From contig NZ_VWXD01000002.1 of NCBI RefSeq assembly GCF_011752625.1, forward strand, positions 310,001-374,000: DNA of 64,000 nucleotides, given 5' to 3'. This stretch comes from Candidatus Pantoea formicae. GTDB lineage: Bacteria > Pseudomonadota > Gammaproteobacteria > Enterobacterales > Enterobacteriaceae. This document shows positions 10,788-20,420 of this stretch, piece by piece. The notes below the pieces were generated by a model. That model was not told where the DNA came from. It saw nothing but the letters and a program-made list of their open reading frames with translations, and ran no database searches. Each line of letters opens with the position of its first letter. The stretch's first letter is position 1. Made by a program: the position numbers and the translations under genes.

Positions 10788-11786
10788 GTGATCGATTTAC
10801 GCAGTGATACCGTAACCCGCCCAAGTGCCGCCATGTTGGATGCGATGATGGCCGCCGAAACTGGCGATGATGTCTATCGCGATGATCCCACCGTTAATAC
10901 GCTGGAAATCGAAGCCGCGCGCCTCAGTGGTAAAGCCGCTGCGCTGTTCTTCCCGACCGGTACGCAAGCGAACTTAGTGGCATTGCTGTGTCACTGCCAG
11001 CGTGGTGACGAATACATCGTGGGTCAGCAGGCGCACAACTACAAATACGAAGCAGGCGGTGCAGCGGTACTGGGTAGCATCCAACCCCAACCCATTTCAC
11101 ACGCTGAAGATGGCTCTCTGCCGTTGGCTGATATTATTTCCGCCATTAAACCGGATGACCTGCACTTTGCCCGCACACGCCTGCTCAGCCTCGAAAATAC
11201 CCATCACGGAAAAGTGCTGTCGCAACGCTATCTGGAACAGGCATGGAATTTAACCCGCGAGCGTAAACTGGCGCTGCACATCGATGGCGCGCGTATTTTT
11301 AACGCTGTCGTCGCGCAGAATATTGAGCTGAAGGATATCGCACGTTTTTGCGACTCGCTGACCATCTGCCTGTCGAAAGGGCTCGGCACCCCGGTGGGTT
11401 CGCTGCTGTGCGGTGACGAAGCCTATATTGAGCAAGCGCGCCGCTGGCGCAAAATGACCGGCGGTGGCATGCGCCAGGCCGGGATTTTGGCGGCCGCAGG
11501 TCTATACGCACTAAAAAACAACGTGGCGCGTTTAAAAGAGGACCACGACAATGCGGCATGGCTGGGTGAGCAACTGAGTGCGATTGGCGTCGAAGTCCTG
11601 AATCAGCACACCAATATGCTGTTTGTGAAGGTGCCCGCCGAACAGGTTGAAGCGTTGAAGAGCTGGATGCAATCAGGCGATGTTTTGATCAGCGTGGGGC
11701 CGGTAACGCGTATTGTCACGCACCTTGATGTCAGCCGTCAGGATCTGCAACGTTTAGTCGCACACTGGCAGGCGTTCCAACAGTAG
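10788..11786 (+). CDS. ltaE: Low-specificity L-threonine aldolase
   Basis: A 332-residue PLP enzyme (E. coli 333) that cleaves L-threonine and L-allo-threonine to glycine and acetaldehyde. Start MIDLRSDTVTRP; PLP-binding Lys in SLTICLSKGLG at residue 197, the same number as in E. coli; the LENTH and HIDGARIFNA motifs are present. The start is GTG at 10788, chosen because it follows CAGGAG at good spacing; the in-frame ATG at 10758 lies inside the poxB terminator hairpin and would add 10 unmatched residues. Convergent with amiD. Confidence 0.96.
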   Translation: MIDLRSDTVTRPSAAMLDAMMAAETGDDVYRDDPTVNTLEIEAARLSGKAAALFFPTGTQANLVALLCHCQRGDEYIVGQQAHNYKYEAGGAAVLGSIQPQPISHAEDGSLPLADIISAIKPDDLHFARTRLLSLENTHHGKVLSQRYLEQAWNLTRERKLALHIDGARIFNAVVAQNIELKDIARFCDSLTICLSKGLGTPVGSLLCGDEAYIEQARRWRKMTGGGMRQAGILAAAGLYALKNNVARLKEDHDNAAWLGEQLSAIGVEVLNQHTNMLFVKVPAEQVEALKSWMQSGDVLISVGPVTRIVTHLDVSRQDLQRLVAHWQAFQQ

Positions 11787-11801
11787 TCACTTGGCGGCGC
11801 G

Positions 11802-12626
11802 TTACTGCGCCGCCCCATATTTCGCCAGCAGAGCACGGGCAATCGCCAGCGTTTCTGCATCGGCGATGCCTCGATAATCCCGCGCACGGAAGTGCATCTG
11901 AAACGCCGCAATTAACTTACGTTGCATTTGCGGGGTATTCGCTGAATTGACGTCGTAACCGTAGCGCTGCAATGCATCCAGCAGTTCGGCCTGATCGGCG
12001 GGCTCATCTGCCGCGTGTCCATCGAGATAGCGCTGCACGGTGGCGTGATCGGGCCATGCGCCCACCCCTTGTTCGGCCAACTGCTGCCACGGGAATAATG
12101 GGCCAGGATCCTGCTTACGCTGCGGGGCAATATCACTGTGACCCACCACATTTTCAGGCGAGATGGCATAGCGCTGCGTAATGTCTTTCACCAGCGCGAT
12201 CAGCACGCTGATTTGTGCCGCCGTAAAAGGCTGCCACTCTACTCCCGTCAAGGTACGCGTGTAGCCGCGATTGACGATCTCGATGCCAACGGAAGTATCA
12301 TTAATACGCGTTGCCCCGCGCCAAAAGCTGGGCCCGGCATGCCATGCCAGTTGACACTCTGGCACCAGTTGCCAAATCACACCCTGCCCGTTTTTCTGCG
12401 CAGGTTGTTGTGGAATCAGATAATGAGCGCTCACCTCACGGTCTGTCAGCGTCGCCAAAGAGGAAGGGAGATCTTCAGCGGTGTAGTGGATCACCACCAC
12501 TTTAATGCGCGGCCGGGCGCCCTGTGCCGGATGTGCGCTATCAACCCAGTAACCGTGGCGAGGCTCAATGGATGACTGGCAGGCACTCAGCAGCAGCGCC
12601 ATCGCCAGCAAAACACCCCACCGCAT
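11802..12626 (-). CDS. amiD: AmiD, outer-membrane lipoprotein N-acetylmuramoyl-L-alanine amidase
   Basis: A 274-residue zinc amidase (amidase_2/AmpD-like fold) that cleaves both normal and 1,6-anhydro muropeptides. The lipobox LLSAC puts the lipidated Cys at residue 16. Zinc-ligand regions IHYT, AWHAG and VGHSDIAPQRKQDPG are visible, and the C-terminal part resembles a peptidoglycan-binding domain. The ATG overlaps the ybjQ stop by one base, so translation is probably coupled. Confidence 0.94.
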   Translation of the reverse strand: MRWGVLLAMALLLSACQSSIEPRHGYWVDSAHPAQGARPRIKVVVIHYTAEDLPSSLATLTDREVSAHYLIPQQPAQKNGQGVIWQLVPECQLAWHAGPSFWRGATRINDTSVGIEIVNRGYTRTLTGVEWQPFTAAQISVLIALVKDITQRYAISPENVVGHSDIAPQRKQDPGPLFPWQQLAEQGVGAWPDHATVQRYLDGHAADEPADQAELLDALQRYGYDVNSANTPQMQRKLIAAFQMHFRARDYRGIADAETLAIARALLAKYGAAQ

Positions 12627-12946
12627 CAGCGAATGATCACTGCGGTACCGGTGACACTGACCATCAGCATACTGCTGTCTTTGCCCACCGTTTCATAGTC
12701 GATATCAATGCCGACCACCGCATTCGCCCCCAGCGCTTTGGCCTGCTCCTCTAGCTCCTCAAATGCAATCTGCCGCGCTTTGCGCAGCTCTTTTTCATAA
12801 GCACCAGAACGTCCGCCGACGATATCGCGGATACCCGCAAAGAAGTCACGGAAGATGTTGGCCCCGAGAATCGCCTCGCCGGTGACCACACCACAATATT
12901 CGCTGATGCTGTGTCCTTCTAAGGTGGGCGTGGTGGAAAATTTCAT
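12626..12946 (-). CDS. ybjQ: YbjQ, UPF0145 family protein
   Basis: A 106-residue protein almost colinear with E. coli YbjQ (107). The family forms pentamers and has conserved segments [35 protein letters not shown] and [15 protein letters not shown]. Its molecular role is unknown. First gene of a ybjQ-amiD unit, divergent from ybjP. Confidence 0.94.
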   Translation of the reverse strand: MKFSTTPTLEGHSISEYCGVVTGEAILGANIFRDFFAGIRDIVGGRSGAYEKELRKARQIAFEELEEQAKALGANAVVGIDIDYETVGKDSSMLMVSVTGTAVIIR

Positions 12947-13092
12947 CGTGGTCTCCTTGTTTGAGTGAGTTCAATTTGCAACCAACGCACCTGCATCTTG
13001 ATGAATAACGGTTACAGCGCTAACGGCTTAAAAGCACGACTATACTCTATGTTAAAAATGGCGCTCTGCCAGTGAACTATAAGGAAATCGAG

Positions 13093-13632
13093 ATGAGAAA
13101 CAATGCCTTTGCGCTGCTTGTTCCCGCTGCGTTACTGCTCAGTGCCTGTACCACCGTTGAGCCAGTGATTAAAGACAATGGACCGCGTACTGCCAGCTGT
13201 GTGGATGGCGGGCCCGATAGTGTCGCGCAGCAATTTTACGATTTACGTATCAGCCAGCCCACTCAGGGTCTGCCAGATACCACCACGCTGGCAAAATATC
13301 GCCCGTACCTGAGCGATCGTCTGTATCAGAAACTGTTAAATGCCAGCACGCAGAGCAACAAACCTGCCGCGTGGAGCCAGGGCGATCTTTTCTCCAGCCT
13401 GGCGCAAGGCCCAACGTCAGCCGATGTTGCCAGCGCTTCGACCATTCCCAACCGCGATGCACGTAACATCCCGCTGCGCGTCGACCTGAGTCGTGACGGC
13501 AAAAGCTGGCATGATGAAATTTTGATGATCCATGAAGGGAGCTGCTGGGCTGTTGATGATGTCCGCTATGTGGGCGACTGGCCGCATGCGGGTGGTGGAT
13601 CGCTCAGCCAGCTGCTTGAAGAGAAAAAATAG
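13093..13632 (+). CDS. ybjP: YbjP, predicted lipoprotein
   Basis: A 179-residue lipoprotein with signal peptide and lipobox LLSAC (Cys at residue 19), similar to E. coli YbjP (171). The conserved body includes CVDGGPDSVAQQFYD, RPYLSDRL and ASASTIPNRDARNIPLRVDL. It contains a DUF3828-like region; the function is unknown. The ATG at 13093 was preferred to the one seven codons upstream because it begins the signal peptide and follows AAGGAAA. A TATACT -10-like hexamer occurs at 13041. A terminator follows. Confidence 0.92.
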   Translation: MRNNAFALLVPAALLLSACTTVEPVIKDNGPRTASCVDGGPDSVAQQFYDLRISQPTQGLPDTTTLAKYRPYLSDRLYQKLLNASTQSNKPAAWSQGDLFSSLAQGPTSADVASASTIPNRDARNIPLRVDLSRDGKSWHDEILMIHEGSCWAVDDVRYVGDWPHAGGGSLSQLLEEKK

Positions 13633-13670
13633 CCGTACGTTTTTCCAGCAATCGCTGGCAAACATTAGCG

Positions 13671-13695
13671 CGCCGCAACGTTGCGGCGTTTTTTT
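13671..13695 (+). terminator. Terminator after ybjP
   Basis: Perfect palindrome CGCCGCAAC/GTTGCGGCG followed by seven T. Confidence 0.85.
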
Positions 13696-13718
13696 ATTAA
13701 TTTTCTGTGAATTCAGAG

Positions 13719-13752
13719 GTGCAAGTCAGCCCTTACCGGCATTGACTTGCAC
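13719..13752. promoter_or_regulatory. 10-bp inverted repeat in the ybjP-artP gap
   Basis: GTGCAAGTCA and its exact complement TGACTTGCAC, separated by 14 bases. The right arm overlaps TTGACT, a good -35 element, about 120 bp before artP, so it could be an operator for the art operon. A TACGCT -10-like hexamer follows at 13763 with a short 15-bp spacer. Function is inference. Confidence 0.35.
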
Positions 13753-13872
13753 GATATTGTGCTACGCTTTGGGGACTTCACTGCTGTTTAATAAATTTTA
13801 ACCCACTACAATTGCATAAGTATTCTGGTGACGTTAAGATTTGCGGCACTAATTACTATTCATTTTTTGCGC

Positions 13873-14601
13873 ATGAGTATTCAACTAAACGCCATTAACT
13901 GTTTTTACGGTGCCCATCAGGCACTGTTCGATATCAACCTGGCTTGCCCGCAGGGAGAGACGCTGGTGTTGCTCGGCCCGAGTGGCGCGGGTAAAAGTTC
14001 GCTCCTGCGCGTGCTCAATCTGCTGGAACAGCCGCGTTCGGGTAGCCTGCAGATTGCCGGTAACCACTTTGATTTCAGCAAAGCACCCTCTGACAGCGCC
14101 ATTCGTGAACTGCGCCAGAACGTGGGCATGGTGTTTCAGCAATATAATCTGTGGCCTCACCTCACCGTGGTTCAGAACCTGATTGAAGCCCCTTGTCGTG
14201 TGCTGGGTCTCAGCAAAGAGGCCGCGCATGCGCGGGCTGACAAGTTGTTAGAACGTCTGCGTCTGACGCCCTTTGCCGATCGTTTCCCGCTGCACCTTTC
14301 CGGTGGTCAACAGCAACGCGTGGCCATTGCGCGCGCACTGATGATGGAGCCGCAGGTATTGTTGTTCGATGAGCCCACCGCCGCACTCGACCCTGAAATC
14401 ACCGCGCAGATTGTCAGCATTATCCGTGAGCTGGCGCAGACGCAGATTACCCAGGTGATTGTGACCCACGAAGTAGAAGTGGCGCGTAAAACCGCCAGCC
14501 GCGTGGTGTACATGGAGAACGGCCATATCGTTGAACAAGGCGATGCCAGCCACTTTACACAGCCGCAAACCGAAGCGTTTGCACATTATCTTTCGCACTA
14601 A
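13873..14601 (+). CDS. artP: ArtP, arginine ABC transporter ATPase
   Basis: A 242-residue ATPase, same length as E. coli ArtP. It powers L-arginine uptake through ArtQM. Walker [10 protein letters not shown], signature [11 protein letters not shown], Walker B VLLFDEP and switch VTHE are present. The ATG at 13873 matches the family start MSIQLN; the frame is open 15 codons further up without homology. No strong ribosome site precedes it. First gene of artPIQM. A weak ArgR-box-like sequence (three mismatches in the 14 scored positions) lies at 13811-13828. Confidence 0.97.
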   Translation: MSIQLNAINCFYGAHQALFDINLACPQGETLVLLGPSGAGKSSLLRVLNLLEQPRSGSLQIAGNHFDFSKAPSDSAIRELRQNVGMVFQQYNLWPHLTVVQNLIEAPCRVLGLSKEAAHARADKLLERLRLTPFADRFPLHLSGGQQQRVAIARALMMEPQVLLFDEPTAALDPEITAQIVSIIRELAQTQITQVIVTHEVEVARKTASRVVYMENGHIVEQGDASHFTQPQTEAFAHYLSH

Positions 14602-14616
14602 GTCAGGATGCATCTA

Positions 14617-15348
14617 ATGAAAAAAGTCGTACTTGCTGCACTGCTTGCTGGTCTGAGCCTCAGCGCCTCTGCTGCGCAGACACTGCGTTTCGCCACTGAA
14701 GCCTCTTATCCTCCATTTGAATTTGTCGATTCCGACAATAAAATTCAGGGCTTCGACGTTGATCTGGCCAATGCACTGTGTAAAGAGATTGATGCAACCT
14801 GTACTTTCACTAACCAGGCGTTTGATAGCCTGATCCCAAGCCTGAAGTTCCGTCGTTTCGACGCCGTGATGGCCGGAATGGATATCACACCAGAGCGTGA
14901 AAAGCAGGTGCTGTTCTCTAAGCCTTACTACGACAACTCTGCAATTTTCATCGCGCAGAAAGGCAAACTGGCTGACGTTGCCGCGCTGAAAGGCAAACGC
15001 GTCGGTGTGCAAAACGGGACCACCCATCAGAAGTACCTGTCTGACAAACACAGTGATATCACCGTGGTACCTTATGACAGCTACCAAAATGCGGTTCTGG
15101 ACCTGAAGAATGGCCGTATCGATGCGGTATTTGGTGATACTGCTGTGGTCAACGAGTGGTTGAAGCAGAATGCTAACCTCGCGCCACTGGGCGAAAAAGT
15201 CACCGACAAAGATTACTTCGGTACCGGTTTAGGTATCGCTGTGCGTCAGGGCAACACCGATCTGCAGAGCAAGTTCAACACCGCTCTGGAGAAAATCAAA
15301 GCTGACGGCACTTACAAAACCATCTACAACAAATGGTTCCAACAGTAA
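14617..15348 (+). CDS. artI: ArtI, periplasmic arginine-type binding protein
   Basis: A 243-residue periplasmic solute-binding protein (SBP_bac_3) with signal peptide cleaved near ASA-AQ. It matches E. coli ArtI; specificity of ArtI is less clear than that of ArtJ, which binds arginine. The ligand-site signatures RFATEASYPPFE, MAGMDITPER and GVQNGTTHQKYL are intact. The ATG at 14617 starts a normal signal peptide and follows AGGA at about ten bases; the ATG three codons earlier does not. 15 bp after artP. Confidence 0.96.
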   Translation: MKKVVLAALLAGLSLSASAAQTLRFATEASYPPFEFVDSDNKIQGFDVDLANALCKEIDATCTFTNQAFDSLIPSLKFRRFDAVMAGMDITPEREKQVLFSKPYYDNSAIFIAQKGKLADVAALKGKRVGVQNGTTHQKYLSDKHSDITVVPYDSYQNAVLDLKNGRIDAVFGDTAVVNEWLKQNANLAPLGEKVTDKDYFGTGLGIAVRQGNTDLQSKFNTALEKIKADGTYKTIYNKWFQQ

Positions 15349-15354
15349 TTTCTG

Positions 15355-16068
15355 ATGAATGAAATGATCCCACTCGCAAGCGCCGCCGGCATGACCGTCG
15401 GCCTTGCTGTTTGTGCATTAATCGCCGGCCTTGTGCTGGCGATGATTTTTGCTGGCTGGGAAACGGTTCGCTGGAAACCCCTGGCGTGGCTCGGTACCGC
15501 ACTGGTCACGCTGATCCGCGGCCTACCCGAAATTCTGGTGGTGCTGTTTATCTATTTTGGCGCTTCTCAGCTATTACTGACGTTGTCCGACGGTTTCCAC
15601 ATTAATCTAGGCTTTTTCAGTATTCCGGTTCAGGTGCAGATTGAAAACTTTGATGTCAGCCCTTTCCTGTGTGGTGTTATTGCCCTGGCGATGCTCTATT
15701 CGGCTTACGCCTCACAAACGCTGCGTGGCGCACTGAAAGCGGTGCCTGTAGGGCAATGGGAATCAGGCCAGGCGTTGGGCATGAAAAAGTCAGCGATTTT
15801 CTTGCGCCTGATCATGCCGCAGATGTGGCGCCACGCCCTACCGGGCCTTGGTAACCAGTGGTTGGTGCTACTGAAAGATACGGCACTGGTGTCACTGATC
15901 AGCGTGAATGACATCATGCTGCAAACCAAAAGCATTGCGACCCGCACCCAAGAGCCTTTCACTTGGTACTTAGTGGCGGCGGCTATTTATTTGATCATTA
16001 CGCTGTTCAGCCAGGCGATATTACGCCGCATTGAATCGCGCACCACGCGTTTCGAGCGGGGGGCCTGA
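15355..16068 (+). CDS. artQ: ArtQ, arginine ABC transporter permease
   Basis: A 237-residue permease of the His/Glu/Gln/Arg family (E. coli 238) with about five TM segments and the cytoplasmic EAA-type loop around [24 protein letters not shown]. It pairs with ArtM in the inner membrane. Six bases separate it from artI and three from artM, so the operon is tightly packed. Confidence 0.96.
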   Translation: MNEMIPLASAAGMTVGLAVCALIAGLVLAMIFAGWETVRWKPLAWLGTALVTLIRGLPEILVVLFIYFGASQLLLTLSDGFHINLGFFSIPVQVQIENFDVSPFLCGVIALAMLYSAYASQTLRGALKAVPVGQWESGQALGMKKSAIFLRLIMPQMWRHALPGLGNQWLVLLKDTALVSLISVNDIMLQTKSIATRTQEPFTWYLVAAAIYLIITLFSQAILRRIESRTTRFERGA

Positions 16069-16071
16069 CGC

Positions 16072-16740
16072 ATGCTGGATTACTTACCCGAACTGCTGAA
16101 AGGATTACACACCAGCCTGACACTCACCCTAGCCTCGCTGATCGCGGCATTGGTGCTGGCGTTAGCTTGTACCATCGTGTTGGCACTCAAAGTCCCGGTT
16201 CTTAATTGGGTGGTGAAAGCCTATATCACGGTGTTTACCGGCACCCCCTTGCTGGTGCAAATCTTCCTGATCTATTACGGACCTGGCCAGTTCCCGAGCA
16301 TTCAGAATGTGCCGTGGCTGTGGCACCTGCTATCACAGCCCTGGCTCTGTGCGCTGCTGGCCCTCTCAATGAACAGTGCAGCCTACACCACACAACTGTT
16401 CTATGGCGCAGTGCGTGCCATCCCGTCCGGTCAATGGCAATCCTGTGCCGCTCTGGGGATGAACCGCAAAGATACGCTGCGAATTCTGCTGCCTTATGCG
16501 TTTAAGCGCGCCCTCTCCTCTTACTCCAACGAAGTGGTATTGGTGTTTAAAAGTACCTCTCTGGCGTACACCATTACGTTGATGGAAGTGATGGGACATG
16601 GACAGTTGTTGTACGGACGCACTTACGACATCTCAGTCTATGCCGCGGCGGGTCTGATTTATCTGGTGGTCAACGGTTTGCTCACGCTGATGATGCGCTT
16701 CATCGAGAAGCGTGCTTTGGCTTTCGAACACCGTAATTAA
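16072..16740 (+). CDS. artM: ArtM, arginine ABC transporter permease
   Basis: A 222-residue permease, the same length as E. coli ArtM, with five predicted TM segments and the EAA loop GQWQSCAALGMNRKDTLRILLPYA. It is the second membrane subunit of the ArtPQM complex. Last gene of the artPIQM unit; artJ follows after 191 bases with its own regulatory sites. Confidence 0.96.
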   Translation: MLDYLPELLKGLHTSLTLTLASLIAALVLALACTIVLALKVPVLNWVVKAYITVFTGTPLLVQIFLIYYGPGQFPSIQNVPWLWHLLSQPWLCALLALSMNSAAYTTQLFYGAVRAIPSGQWQSCAALGMNRKDTLRILLPYAFKRALSSYSNEVVLVFKSTSLAYTITLMEVMGHGQLLYGRTYDISVYAAAGLIYLVVNGLLTLMMRFIEKRALAFEHRN

Positions 16741-16838
16741 AGGGTCGCGGCGCGATTTATTGCACAACTCAGCAGCGAAGAGTCTGCTGACAAATGCGCA
16801 ATAATTTGCGTCGCTACGCTTCATGATGATTTCGTTAA

Positions 16839-16877
16839 ATTAATTTTTTAATCATATTTATTGCATATAAATTCATT
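16839..16877. promoter_or_regulatory. Tandem ArgR (ARG) boxes upstream of artJ
   Basis: Two 18-bp boxes separated by exactly 3 bp, the spacing preferred by the ArgR hexamer. The second (16860-16877) carries TGCATATAAATTCA, one mismatch from the TGAATWWWWATTCA core; the first (16839-16856) has three mismatches. In E. coli artJ is repressed by ArgR with arginine. Seen in sequence; binding is inferred. Confidence 0.75.
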
Positions 16878-16931
16878 AGCTGGCATCTTGTAATCCATTC
16901 TACTTCTGGCTTGGTTTACAGGAATTCTATA

Positions 16932-17663
16932 ATGAAAAAATGGATTATTGCGGCAGCATTAGCAACACTGACAATGAATGCTTATGCGGCAGAAAAAATT
17001 CGTTTCGCCTCTTCTGCTACTTATCCCCCTTTCGAATCTCTTGACCACGACAATCAGATCGTCGGCTTTGATATTGATCTGGCCAAGGCGCTATGCCAGC
17101 AGATGAAGGCCGAGTGCACCTTCACCAACAATGCTTTTGACAGCCTGATCCCGTCGCTGAAATTTCGTCGTTATGATGCGGTGATCTCTGGAATGGATAT
17201 TACGGCTGAGCGCAGCAAACAGGTCGATTTCAGCCAGCCCTATTACGCTAACTCGGCGATTGTGATCGCGCACAAGGGTCAGTTTACCGATTTTAGCCAG
17301 TTAAAAGGTAAGCGCGTGGGCGTCGAAAATGGCACGACGCACCAGAAGTATTTGCTGGAGAAACATCCTGAAGTGATCGCCGTCGCCTACGACAGCTATC
17401 AGAACGCGATTCTTGATCTGAAAAACGGTCGCCTGAACGGGGTGTTTGGCGACACGGCGGTCGTCAACCAGTGGTTGAAAGCCAATGACGATCTCAGTGC
17501 GGTGGGTGAACACATTACCGATACCGAATACTTCGGCACCGGGTTGGGCATCGCGGTACGTAAAGGCAATGAGCCGTTATTGAAAGCGCTGAATAGCGCG
17601 TTAGAAGCGCTGAAGGCCAACGGTAGCTGGCAACAGATTAACCAGAAGTGGTTCCCTGAGTAA
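16932..17663 (+). CDS. artJ: ArtJ, periplasmic arginine-binding protein
   Basis: A 243-residue SBP_bac_3 protein with a signal peptide (MKKWIIAAALATLTMNAYA) and the same layout as ArtI. ArtJ is the high-affinity L-arginine receptor for ArtPQM. Ligand-site signatures RFASSATYPPFE, ISGMDITAERS and GVENGTTHQKYL are present. The ATG at 16932 has GGAA upstream and starts the signal peptide; the ATG seven codons earlier does not. It has its own promoter region with ARG boxes, separate from artPIQM. Confidence 0.95.
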   Translation: MKKWIIAAALATLTMNAYAAEKIRFASSATYPPFESLDHDNQIVGFDIDLAKALCQQMKAECTFTNNAFDSLIPSLKFRRYDAVISGMDITAERSKQVDFSQPYYANSAIVIAHKGQFTDFSQLKGKRVGVENGTTHQKYLLEKHPEVIAVAYDSYQNAILDLKNGRLNGVFGDTAVVNQWLKANDDLSAVGEHITDTEYFGTGLGIAVRKGNEPLLKALNSALEALKANGSWQQINQKWFPE

Positions 17664-17726
17664 GCATTATGGAACGGTGTGGCCTGCAACCTGGCAGGTT
17701 CTGCACGTCCTCAGTCCCGGCTGCGG

Positions 17727-18863
17727 CTACGCTGTTCCACCCTTCTTCACCAGTAAAGTCAGCACTTCAAAATGCGCCGTGTGCGGGAACATATCAAACA
17801 GCTGTACTCTGCTGACCTGGTAGTCCGCCAAACGCGCAATATCTTGCGCCATGCTGCTCGGGTTGCAACTGGAATAGAGAATGTAATCCGGTGCCATTTG
17901 GCTGAGATAGGCGCAGAGTTCCACACCAATCCCACGGCGCGGAGGATTGACCAGTACCAACTGCGGCACTTGCTCACGCGAGGTGGCAAACTGTGTAGAG
18001 TCCAGCGCAGCGAAACTCACCTTGTCTAACCCCAGTTGCAGCGCCGATTGTTGCGCGCAGGCAATGGCTTCGGCACTGATCTCAATGCCGGTAAGCTGCA
18101 TCTCTGGCGTAGCGCAGTGCAAGCCAAAGCCACCCACACCGCAAAACAGATCCCACATGCTGCTTACTGGCAGCTCAGCCACCCATGCGCGTGCGGTTGC
18201 ATAGAGATCGGCAGCGACGTGCGGATTGGTCTGGAAGAAACTCTGCGGGCGAATGTACAGCGGCACCTGATTGAAGTTCTCCGCCAGCGCCTGTTCTGTC
18301 GTCAGTGCAATCTCTTCTTCACCTTCCAGAATCGCCATATGCACCGGCTGAATGTTGGCAGAGATCACCTTCAACTGCGGCAACTGCTGTTGCAGCCATG
18401 GCAGCGCAGCGCGCAGCTGTGCCAACTTGCTGGTCGAGCGCAGCACAAATCGCAGCATCATACCGCCCTGGCTGCTCTCAGTGAGCAGCAGAAACTTCAG
18501 TTCACCCCGTTTGCGCGCCACATTGTAGGGTGTCAAACCGGCACGTGCGATAAAGGGTTTAAGTACCTCGAACACGGGCGTAAAGCTGGCGGGATAGAGT
18601 GGACAGCCACAGAGATCAACGGGTTCATCATCACGCGCAACCATCCCCAAAATGGGGCGCTCTACACTACCACTCACCACCATCTTGGCTTTATTACGAA
18701 ACCCCTGCTGCGCGGAAATCACCGGTGGTAAATATTCGGCAACCGGCATCTGCGCCAGCAACTGCTCAAGCAGCGATTGCTTATCACTGAGCTGTTGCGA
18801 ATAGGGTTTTTCCAGCCACTGACATGAGCGACAGCGACCGGCATTATAAAGCGCGCAATGCAT
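17727..18863 (-). CDS. rlmC: RlmC, 23S rRNA m5U747 methyltransferase
   Basis: A 378-residue SAM-dependent methyltransferase (E. coli RlmC/RumB 375) that methylates U747 of 23S rRNA. An N-terminal Fe-S cysteine cluster (C-x5-C-x2-C in [12 protein letters not shown], later CGCP), the SAM motif [12 protein letters not shown], catalytic-region NPPRRGIG and the nucleophile-site SSCNPSSMA are visible. ATG at 18863 matches the family start MHCALYN; a TTG six codons upstream is also possible. It is downstream of ybjO on the same strand, 48 bp apart. Confidence 0.96.
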   Translation of the reverse strand: MHCALYNAGRCRSCQWLEKPYSQQLSDKQSLLEQLLAQMPVAEYLPPVISAQQGFRNKAKMVVSGSVERPILGMVARDDEPVDLCGCPLYPASFTPVFEVLKPFIARAGLTPYNVARKRGELKFLLLTESSQGGMMLRFVLRSTSKLAQLRAALPWLQQQLPQLKVISANIQPVHMAILEGEEEIALTTEQALAENFNQVPLYIRPQSFFQTNPHVAADLYATARAWVAELPVSSMWDLFCGVGGFGLHCATPEMQLTGIEISAEAIACAQQSALQLGLDKVSFAALDSTQFATSREQVPQLVLVNPPRRGIGVELCAYLSQMAPDYILYSSCNPSSMAQDIARLADYQVSRVQLFDMFPHTAHFEVLTLLVKKGGTA

Positions 18864-18911
18864 GGAGAGGCCTGTATCCAAATTCGGGAGAAAAATCGGG
18901 GGCAGATTGTA

Positions 18912-19376
18912 TCACCGGCGACGGAAAAAAGCGCGGCTGGTGGCGGGCACAAACAGCAGCAAAAGTACCATGAGATCCGGCACCTTCTGCAACAGCGTGT
19001 GGTGAACGATCTGTGCGTTGGACTCGCCAGGTATGCTAAAGATTTCCGGATAGATCCAACCGACGGATGCCATCAGCATATAGATCAGCACAATCACCTG
19101 CGTGAAGACATAGCCCCAGCGCCCGCGGTTACTGCCACGCATCAGGGTGAAAGCACACCGAAGTTCAAACAGGAAAATCAGTTGGCTGGCGATGAAGATC
19201 AGTGTGGAATCCCAGGCTTGCGCACTGCGATGGACAAAATTAGCGATTTCCTCGAAACCCAACTCGTTTGCCAGCATCAGTACGCTTAGACAGCGCGTGG
19301 CAATGATGGCGATCCCCGCGACCATCACGGGTGCAGGTGTAGAATTTGCCATCGCATTTTTAAGGGTTTCCGACAT
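18912..19376 (-). CDS. ybjO: YbjO, inner-membrane protein
   Basis: A 154-residue membrane protein of the DUF2593 family (E. coli YbjO 162), with about four hydrophobic segments and conserved NFVHRSAQAWDSTLIF and LRCAFTLMRGSNRGRW. Function unknown. The ATG at 19376 follows GGAG at eight bases and is preferred over the start 15 codons upstream. It lies 198 bp after potI and before rlmC; operon membership with pot genes is uncertain. Confidence 0.88.
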   Translation of the reverse strand: MSETLKNAMANSTPAPVMVAGIAIIATRCLSVLMLANELGFEEIANFVHRSAQAWDSTLIFIASQLIFLFELRCAFTLMRGSNRGRWGYVFTQVIVLIYMLMASVGWIYPEIFSIPGESNAQIVHHTLLQKVPDLMVLLLLFVPATSRAFFRRR

Positions 19377-19574
19377 CACTGAGCTCCGTAACCATAAAAA
19401 AACGGGCAGGTCTTTCCCCAAAATAATTCACGTTTTAGGAAGGCGGCAACTGTGTGAATCCCCAGAAGCTTACCTGAGTAAGTGACTGGGGTGAACACAG
19501 GTAGCCAACGCACCTACAACGTGAAGTATGAAGGGTAAACCGGCCCGTTATTATATTGGCAAATGTTACGGCTT

Positions 19575-20420
19575 TCAGCCACGTCTGGCTTTCTGAATAT
19601 CGCGCAAACGCTGCTTTTCTTCGTGCGCCATAAAGCGCCAGGCGATAAAGCCAACCAAACCGACGACAAACAGAATCAGCGAAGCCAACGCATTGATCTC
19701 AGGATTCACACCACGACGCACCGTGGCAAAAATAGCCATTGGCAATGTGGTCGCACCCGGACCGGTAACAAAGCTGGCGATCACCAAATCGTCGAGCGAC
19801 AGGGTAAAAGCCAATAGCCAGCCGGTAACAATAGCCGGTGCGATCATCGGGACCGTAATCACAAAGAACACTTTGATCGGCGTTGCACCTAAGTCCATCG
19901 CCGCCTCTTCAATCGAGCGGTCCAGTTCACGTAGACGCGAGTTGATCACCACCGACACATAGGCAGTACAGAAAGTCACGTGCGCCAACCAAATCGTCAG
20001 CATGCCGCGATCGCTCGGCCAGCCAAAGGTGTTGCCCATGGCCACAAACAGCAGCAACAGGGATAAACCGGTAATGACGTCTGGCATCACCAGCGGAGCG
20101 GTCAACATAAAGGCAAAACCGCTGTGACCACGGAAACGCCCAAAACGTACGATGATCACCGCCGCCATGGTGCCCAGTACCACCGCCATGGTGGCTGAAA
20201 GGGCGGCAATGGTCAGACTGAGTCCTACCGCATCCAGCATGGCATCATCCTGGAACAGCACCTTGTACCAGTGGAAAGAGAAACTCTCCCACACCGTCAC
20301 TAACTGGGAGCTGTTGAAGGAGTAAACCACCAGCAGCAACATCGGCGCGTACAGGAACATAAAGCACAACACCAGAATCGCAGTACGCCACGGAGATCGG
20401 ATGGTCGGTAACTGATTCAT
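19575..20420 (-). CDS. potI: PotI, putrescine ABC transporter permease
   Basis: A 281-residue permease, identical in length to E. coli PotI, with six predicted TM segments and EAA loop EEAAMDLGATPIKVFFVITVP. It forms the putrescine channel with PotH. Its start overlaps the end of potH by four bases, so translation is coupled. Last gene of potFGHI. Confidence 0.97.
   Translation of the reverse strand: MNQLPTIRSPWRTAILVLCFMFLYAPMLLLVVYSFNSSQLVTVWESFSFHWYKVLFQDDAMLDAVGLSLTIAALSATMAVVLGTMAAVIIVRFGRFRGHSGFAFMLTAPLVMPDVITGLSLLLLFVAMGNTFGWPSDRGMLTIWLAHVTFCTAYVSVVINSRLRELDRSIEEAAMDLGATPIKVFFVITVPMIAPAIVTGWLLAFTLSLDDLVIASFVTGPGATTLPMAIFATVRRGVNPEINALASLILFVVGLVGFIAWRFMAHEEKQRLRDIQKARRG

Noticed and set aside
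13748..13763. NtrC-like GCAC-N6-GTGC before artP
   Set aside because: NtrC sites have GCAC-N7-GTGC with more conserved flanks; spacing is off by one and no sigma-54 promoter is present.
18036..18731. 231-codon plus-strand frame inside rlmC
   Set aside because: Antisense to rlmC with no homology; His/Gln-rich shadow.
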